64,000 nucleotides of DNA from Lanius collurio (Eukaryota > Chordata > Aves > Passeriformes > Laniidae). Of the stretch, positions 60,180-64,000 are shown piece after piece. A model generated the notes under the pieces. That model saw only the letters and a list, made by a program, of their open reading frames with translations, had not been told where the DNA came from and did not search any database. Every line of letters begins with the position of its first letter. Position 1 is the stretch's first letter. The translations under genes and the position numbers were made by a program. The stretch is taken from positions 59,919,147-59,983,146 of the forward strand of contig JACBWW010000003.1 in the NCBI GenBank assembly GCA_020086605.1. Reading direction: 5' to 3'.

Positions 60180-60318
60180 TTATAGTGTAGACAATTTGTC
60201 TAATGGGCATCTTTGCTGCACAGGGACTCTGAGAGGATTGATTAGGTAATAACTTGAAAGCACTGTAAGAGTGAACAGTGCTGTGCTATATAAATGCTAA
60301 GTATTGTTATTTTTCCTT
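60180..60318 (+). mobile_element. MIR/L2-type 3' end remnant
   Basis: 'acaatttgtctaatgggcatctttgctgcacagggactctgagaggattgattaggtaataacttgaaagcactgtaag...ctatataaatgctaagtattgttattttt' closely follows the 3' half of MIR/L2-like elements (...GTGAGGATTAATTAGTTAAT...TGTAAAGCGCTTTGA...GCTATATAAATGCTAAGTATTATTATT). The tail is well preserved for an old element. Confidence 0.55.
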
Positions 60319-60744
60319 GCAAAAACAGTTCAGAAGAACCTGACAGGTTCACAACTAAGCTCTAAAACATAACTACTAAGAAATGTCCATCCTTGATTTT
60401 GTAATACTACACATGGCATTTAGGAGACTATTATGATAGTATCACCTGAGAATGTTATTGTTGGTGAGGTAGAAAACTACTGTCAGCAAATGGAATTTGG
60501 TAAAAGTATTTTCAGTGGTTCAATTTTAAAGTGTTGGGTTTTTATTTTTATTTTATATTACAAGAGTTACAGAAAGGCTGTGTAGAAGGGGCAGCTTCAG
60601 GATGCCCCAATTTCAGCTGGGATCATTTTCATCCTAGTAGCAGGTACAGTGCCATGTTTTAGATTCAGTATGTGAATAAGCTTGGTAACACTGTAATGCT
60701 ATAACTGTTGCTATGTAATATCTACCCTAAGTCAAGGAGTTTTT
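60319..60744. other. No recognised gene or repeat
   Basis: AT-rich sequence between the MIR-like tail and the next CR1. Confidence 0.5.
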
Positions 60745-61178
60745 TGTTTCTGAAGGGCTACAAAGATGGGGAAGAGCCTGAAGGGGAAGCCATACATGGA
60801 GCAGCGGAAGCCACTTGGTCTGTTCAGCCTGGAGAAGAGATTGAGGGGACACCTCGTTGTGGTCTTCAACATCCTCATGAGTGGAAACAGAGGGGCAGGA
60901 ACCAACCTCCTCTGTAGTGATCAGTGACAGAACCCAAGGGAGAAATTGATCAGGATGTTTAGGCTGGATATCAGAAAAGGTTTTGTCACCCACAGGTTGG
61001 CTGGGCATTGGAACAGGCTCCCCAGGACAGTGGTCACAGCACCAAGCCTGACAGAGGTTCAAAAAGCACTTGGCAATGCTCTCAGGCACATGGTGGGATT
61101 CTTGGGGTGCCCTGTGCAGGGACAGGAGTTGGACTTTGATGATTCTTGTGGGTCCCTTCCAAATCAGGACATTCTGTG
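60745..61178 (+). mobile_element. CR1 LINE 3' fragment (plus), with tail
   Basis: 'ggctacaaagatggggaagagcctgaaggggaagcc', 'cagcctggagaagagattgaggggacacctcgttgtggtcttcaacatcctcatgag', 'ggatgtttaggctggatatcagaaaaggttttgtcaccc', 'gattcttgtgggtcccttccaaatcaggacattctgtg'. A complete CR1 3' end. The long minus frame here (256 codons, 60727-61497) is only the antisense of this non-coding region. Confidence 0.93.
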
Positions 61179-61302
61179 AGGGTTTAAGAGACATCTGGAT
61201 CTGGTGCTGGGTAATGTGGTTTAGTAGGTAGCTCTCAGTTGCTGGCTGGACTTGATGATCTTGAGTATCTTTTCCAACCTTGTATATTCCATGATTCTGT
61301 GT
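61179..61302 (+). mobile_element. Second CR1 3' terminus directly abutting the first
   Basis: 'gggtttaagagacatctggatctggtgctgggtaatgtggtttagtaggtagctctcagttgctggctggacttgatgatcttgagtatcttttccaacc...ccatgattctgtg' is the last 120 bases of another CR1 subfamily, in the same orientation and starting immediately after the tail of the first. Confidence 0.88.
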
Positions 61303-63104
61303 AGTTGATAGAGAATAAAAAGGAAGAACCCACAAAAGACTGACATCAGTTAGAGGCCTGAAAGGACAGTTTGAACTCATCATTCTCACCAAGATTTCAG
61401 ATCTCTTCCAGCACTCTGGACTCTGATGTGTAACCACACATCCCCGAGAGCTGAGAGTTGTCCTAGGGCAGGTGTATAAAGTGCTAGTAGTACACACTCC
61501 AGCTTCTTAGGGAAAGACCTATAACAAATGCCTTTGCATGCCGAGATCTGTGAAGAAGACCTGCATTCAACTTACTCCATAGCTTCACTTAATCGAGGAA
61601 ACAAGAGATTTTGGACTCCAGTAATACATCTAGAAAGGACACCTCCAAGCCTCTCCATCCTTTGCAAGATAGATGCATCATTTCTTCAGAGAAAAAGCTG
61701 AACAACTCCTGAACTGACTGAGGAAATGTTGCAGACTGTAACCCAGAATATTAAAGAGAACAGTGTTGAGGGATTCTATTTACTTTTCTATAAAACATGT
61801 AATTCAGTAACCTCTTTATCAATACTAAAAATGTTGCCAGTTGTGAGCCTGTGAATCTCTCTCAGAAGGGCACAGGAGCCATCTGTAAGCTACACCCACT
61901 CTGGTTCTAACTCTTGGTATATCTAGGAAAAAATAACACACATAGAACTGAAGTTAATCAGACTCTTGAGCGGAACCCAGAGTGCTTAACAGTCCGGTTT
62001 TGTGTCATATGCAAGAACAAGATTCCCAGACTAAAGACAGTGACTACTACTGCAATTTGTATGATGTAATGAGGAACCAGCTCTAATGATCCTCACTCTC
62101 ATCTTCTGTACTTTTATATGCTCCAGTTGTAAAACATTCTATTTCCTAACATTTGTTTTAACAGTTTTGTTTTCCTGTCTTGTTTCTTGGATATTACACA
62201 GACTATTTTATTTTTCCTGAAAAGTTATGCTTCCCCTGTGTGTGATATTGAATAATCATGGTTTAATCAATGCTATTAAATCTGAAATATCTCTTGTGCC
62301 TCCAGGTATTGATTCTACTCTCTTCACTTATTTTATTTCTGTAAAACACTGCAGTATTTTCTGCATATGGGATCAATCTTTAGGCTCAGATCTTTCTCCA
62401 ATCACCATCATTAAAATCATCTAGATGATCAGTAAAGACCTAGGCTTGTGAAATATTCTGAAGTCTTTTCCCATGCTGACAAAATTACATATATGGTTGC
62501 AAAAAGTCAATTTAGTCTATCTCATACACAAACTAAAATATTTTATGTTCCATATTTATTTATATTGCTGCTTTCCCAGGTGTTAGTGAGACTGGAATTC
62601 AGCTTACATTATTCAATCAGGCACTGGGTTCAGCCACGTAGCTGGTTGCTCATCTGCGTCATTATTTCCAGTACAATGTCAATCAGAGAAATTCTTATTA
62701 CTGGCATCTGTGCTGGCCTCAGTAGCAACCTTTCTTTCACTGCTGAGCTAGGAAACCTAGAGCTGGACTCCATGACAAACACTCCAGTACAACCTTACAG
62801 AAAAATTTGCAGTTTCTGAAGATGTAGCTGAGTCCATGCTTTGAGTGAGGATGATCAGAGCTATTGGGAAGAGCAGCCTCGTGAGACTGTACCAGCAAAA
62901 TCAATTGTATCACTGTGACTGCTACAGTGCATGTCCCTGTCTACCATGGCAGTGTGACCAGGGTAAGAGTAATCAGGCAGGTAAAAAGTTCATTAGTATA
63001 AACCCAGTGAAGACATCAGAAGTGTGATAAGAAACTCTGGTGTGCTTGTGGAATGGGATACCTCTGAGGAACAGAAGTTTTTTTTAAATATTAACACTAT
63101 TTGG
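61303..63104. other. No recognised gene or repeat
   Basis: AT-rich sequence. A 123-codon plus frame at 62448-62819 lacks motifs. Confidence 0.5.
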
Positions 63105-63210
63105 TGCAGAATCACAGAATTATGAAGGTTAGAAGGGATCTTCTTATAATTATCCAGTCCAAACCCCTGCTCAAGCAGTATCAGATAGAACAGGCTGCCC
63201 AGGACCGTGT
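63105..63210 (-). mobile_element. CR1 LINE 3' terminal fragment (minus)
   Basis: 'cagaatcacagaattatgaaggttagaagggatcttcttataattatccagtccaaacccctgctcaagcagtatcagatagaacaggctgcccaggaccgtgtc' is the complement of a CR1 3' end, with the tail at the left. Confidence 0.93.
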
Positions 63211-64000
63211 CTGAGGAAACGCAAAGCAAAGACTTCTTCATGGTGTGATGTGAAACACATAGCAGGGACCTCAATAATAAAGAGGAAAGAACTCTGGATA
63301 AGATCACTGAAGTATGTTTAGTTTAAAATTCTCTGATAATCTTGGCTGAGACAACTGTTGAAGCTTTTTTACTCAGACTGAGTGGAAAAGACAGATAACA
63401 AGATAATTTATTAATATCACACATGCAATAGACAGATGATTTTCAGCAGAAAGAGACTGTGATTCAGTTCAGATGCACTCACAGTTGGATTCACAAAGTA
63501 CTTAAATATTAGACAGCTGCAGACTTGTTTAGTATGCAAGAATCGACTGTAACTCCTCTGGTAGGAGAAAAGATATTAATTAATTCAGGAGAGCTTCTTG
63601 CTCAGGCTGCAAAACACTGTAAGGCCTGAGCCCAACCATGTCATGACAGCCAAGAACATACTGGTTGATTCAAATATGTCATATGGATCTTTAAGGTACT
63701 ATGAACCCTGGTATCCCTTCCTCAACCTAAAGATATGAAGATTTATTAATTATTCTAGAAATTTCTAAAACAAGTGAAGATCCAGTTATTTTGGAGGGAA
63801 AGCTGTAATAATTTAACACTGATGGAATGGTTCACCTTGGTTAGCAATGAGTTTCTTGGGAAACTGAAAATCATTTCCTCAAAAGAATGTGGATTTTAAA
63901 ATGTGTTGCAGTTTTCTGTAATTATACCTCAAGTTTAAATTTAATTAAATGTATTTAGAGGATATCTGTTAATACTGAAATTCAGGCTTTATTAGGTACT
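63211..64000. other. No recognised gene or repeat
   Basis: AT-rich sequence to the end of the window. Confidence 0.5.

Noticed and set aside
60727..61497. 256-codon open frame on the minus strand
   Set aside because: It is antisense to two CR1 3' untranslated ends and shows no protein motif.

Overview
The window looks like vertebrate, specifically bird, nuclear DNA, most likely from a passerine or another neoavian. I base this on many 5'-truncated CR1 LINEs ending in the avian ATTCTATG/ATTCTGTG-type tail, several LTR families that resemble avian endogenous retrovirus LTRs, AT-rich single-copy sequence, and no sign of bacterial gene organisation. Family names come from remembered consensus patterns, not from a database search.

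I found no intact protein-coding gene, tRNA, rRNA or CRISPR array. Open frames are short (longest 343 codons, inside a minisatellite) and none gives a recognisable host protein. The only recognisable coding remnants are two pieces of CR1 reverse transcriptase, at 18.76-18.98 kb and 51.35-51.64 kb. The window therefore reads as intergenic or deep intronic DNA shaped by retroelements and their decay.

Layout: an old CR1 at 0.2-0.7 kb; a minus-strand solo LTR with a 28-bp tandem repeat at 5.1-5.9 kb; opposed CR1 copies at 8.9-10.05 kb; a G-depleted low-complexity tract at 12.8-13.05 kb; CR1 copies at 14.3, 18.8-19.6, 21.9-22.4 and 23.7-24.0 kb; an LTR-like block at 25.0-25.5 kb. The 31.3-39.5 kb region is dense in LTRs. 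It holds a minus-strand LTR with a 74-unit 10-bp minisatellite, a complete 430-bp solo LTR, a 463-bp solo LTR inserted into a CR1, a plus-strand LTR at 37.2-37.7 kb and a roughly 945-bp LTR at 38.55-39.5 kb. Further on are a CR1 tail expanded into an AATAG microsatellite (39.95 kb), an ERVL-type LTR (45.8-46.4 kb), CR1 fragments at 47.3, 51.35, 54.5, 58.5, 59.3, 60.7-61.3 and 63.1 kb, and a CTTT/CTTC microsatellite ending at an undetermined base (55077).

The most distinctive points are: (1) a 10-bp minisatellite in the presumed U5 of an LTR that keeps exact register for 53 units and is open in all six frames; (2) a second, unrelated-looking LTR that also carries a tandem array in U5; (3) two solo LTRs sharing TGATGCC...GGCATCA ends, each with a perfect 4-bp target duplication, one splitting a CR1. 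There is no evidence here for a novel multi-gene system.
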